Assembly (NCBI GenBank): GCA_964479435.1
Contig: CAYZME010000083.1
Location: forward strand, 1-7,874
Length of the DNA stretch: 7,874 nucleotides
Direction: 5' to 3'
Source: JAAYKS01 sp964479435
GTDB taxonomy: Bacteria; Bacillota; Clostridia; Saccharofermentanales; UBA5734
Both the position numbers and the translations under genes were made by a program. The notes beneath the pieces were generated by a model, which was given only the letters and a program-made list of their open reading frames with translations, ran no database searches and was not told where the DNA came from. Positions within the stretch are counted from its first letter, which is position 1. Each line of letters starts with the position of its first letter. Below, one piece after another: positions 7,091-7,874 of the stretch.

Positions 7091-7111
7091 ACAGGTAGAA
7101 TGAATCATAAT
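7083..7111 (+). promoter_or_regulatory. Candidate sigma-A promoter of the IclR-type regulator
   Basis: TTGGCA (7083-7088) and CATAAT (7106-7111) are separated by 17 nt and each match consensus at 5 of 6 positions. Transcription would begin near 7118, about 49 nt before the chosen start codon. Confidence 0.6.
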
Positions 7112-7166
7112 AGTTGTGAACTTTTCGCGCATGACTTTGGAATATGACGGAAGAGATTGGCGGAAA

Positions 7167-7874
7167 ATGATGGAAATGAAACAGGCGAAAAGCAATCAAT
7201 CCCTTGAAAAGGCACTACAGATCATTGAGTTTATGGCAGAATATCGAAAACCCGCGCGATTGCAGGATATTGCGCAAGCGCTTTCCTTTCCGGCCAGTAC
7301 TGTGATCCGGTATCTTGCCACACTCGTTGCCTGTCAATACGCCAAACAAGACGCGGAAACGCTGCGGTATTCGCTCACCCTCAAGCTCAGCAGGATCGGT
7401 AGCCTCGTGAGCGCGCAATACAACATCCGCGATCTGGTGCGCCCACATATGGCTGAACTGGTAGAAGCAACAGGCGAATCCGCTTGTCTGGCGATCGAAG
7501 AGAATCAGCGTGTGGTTTATTTAGACGTAGAGAGCGGCCCGGACAACGCGCTGCGTGTCATGCAGCGAATTGGCAAAGAAGCGCCGTTGCACTGCACGGG
7601 TGTCGGTAAATTATTGTTATTGAATTACGATGAAGATGCGCGGGACAAAATGATAGCGGAAGTCGGTCTGGAAGCGATGACTCCCAATACCATCACCAAC
7701 CGTGAGCGTTTGTCGCAAGAGCTGAATAAGATTCGCGCGGATGGCTACGCCATTGACGACGAAGAGTGTGAATTGGGCGCCCGCTGTGTCGCGGCCCCTA
7801 TTCTTGATTACACCGGTACGATTGTCGCCAGTCTGAGCGTTTCCGGGCCGGTCAGCCGGATGACCTTTCAAAAA
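7167..7874 (+). CDS. IclR-family transcriptional regulator (3' end beyond the window)
   Basis: The frame is open from ATG 7167 to the last base, giving 236 residues; IclR proteins are about 250 long, so only the last few residues are missing. The N-terminus is a winged helix-turn-helix: SLEKALQIIEFMA (12-24), then LQDIAQALSFPASTVIRYLATL (32-53) with the recognition helix near 43-55, and a wing ending RYSLTLKLSRIG. The effector-binding domain follows from about 80. It has the family's LHCTGVGKLLL (141-151), ITNRERLSQELNKIRADGYA (176-195) and the DDEECELGARCVAAPILDYTG region (197-217). The start is uncertain: ATGs at 7170 and 7176 are in frame, as is ATG 7131, which lacks a ribosome binding site; a weak GGAAGAG lies 11 nt before 7167. 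IclR proteins bind small acids or aromatic metabolites and usually control neighbouring catabolic genes, so the carboligase gene is the likely target. Confidence 0.92.
   Translation, partial: MMEMKQAKSNQSLEKALQIIEFMAEYRKPARLQDIAQALSFPASTVIRYLATLVACQYAKQDAETLRYSLTLKLSRIGSLVSAQYNIRDLVRPHMAELVEATGESACLAIEENQRVVYLDVESGPDNALRVMQRIGKEAPLHCTGVGKLLLLNYDEDARDKMIAEVGLEAMTPNTITNRERLSQELNKIRADGYAIDDEECELGARCVAAPILDYTGTIVASLSVSGPVSRMTFQK

Overview
The window looks like a carbohydrate-uptake and catabolism locus from a Gram-positive Firmicute, of the Paenibacillus / Clostridia type. The grounds are strong AGGAG-type ribosome binding sites, a lipoprotein solute-binding protein with a Thr/Pro/Ser linker, LplB/YtcP-type sugar permeases without a dedicated ATPase, and mid-range GC. 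This placement is an inference from gene style; there is no rRNA or other phylogenetic marker here.

Layout. Positions 1-304 (+) hold the C-terminal ~100 residues of a protein that begins outside the window. It is translationally coupled to a complete FAD-dependent oxidoreductase (317-1663, +). A 192-bp gap follows, containing a perfect 15-bp inverted repeat (1788-1819) that probably terminates the convergent minus-strand operon. That operon reads right to left: an LplB-type permease (4452 to about 5240), a complete YtcP/LplC-type permease (3536-4408) and a complete lipoprotein sugar-binding protein (1856-3448, GTG start). The first permease has lost its 5' end: homology to the family stops abruptly near 5235-5241, and the start codon, ribosome binding site and first membrane helix are absent.

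Divergent from the broken permease lies a TPP-dependent enzyme (5357-7027, +) that resembles glyoxylate carboligase over its whole length but carries the canonical glutamate of ordinary TPP enzymes where glyoxylate carboligase has valine. A good promoter candidate (5297-5325) precedes it. After a 139-bp gap with a nested dyad and another good promoter (7083-7111), an IclR-family regulator begins (7167) and runs off the right edge with about 236 residues visible.

How the genes may work together (inference): the ABC system imports an oligosaccharide or sugar derivative, using a shared ATPase encoded elsewhere. The oxidoreductase and its upstream partner process a sugar or sugar acid. The carboligase-like enzyme condenses a 2-oxo acid or glyoxylate product, and the IclR protein controls its promoter. 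In E. coli the IclR-family repressor AllR controls gcl, which gives the pairing a precedent. I found no CRISPR array, tRNA, rRNA, insertion sequence or tandem repeat, and no convincing wholly new system. The most interesting points are the hybrid active site of the carboligase-like enzyme and the broken permease junction.
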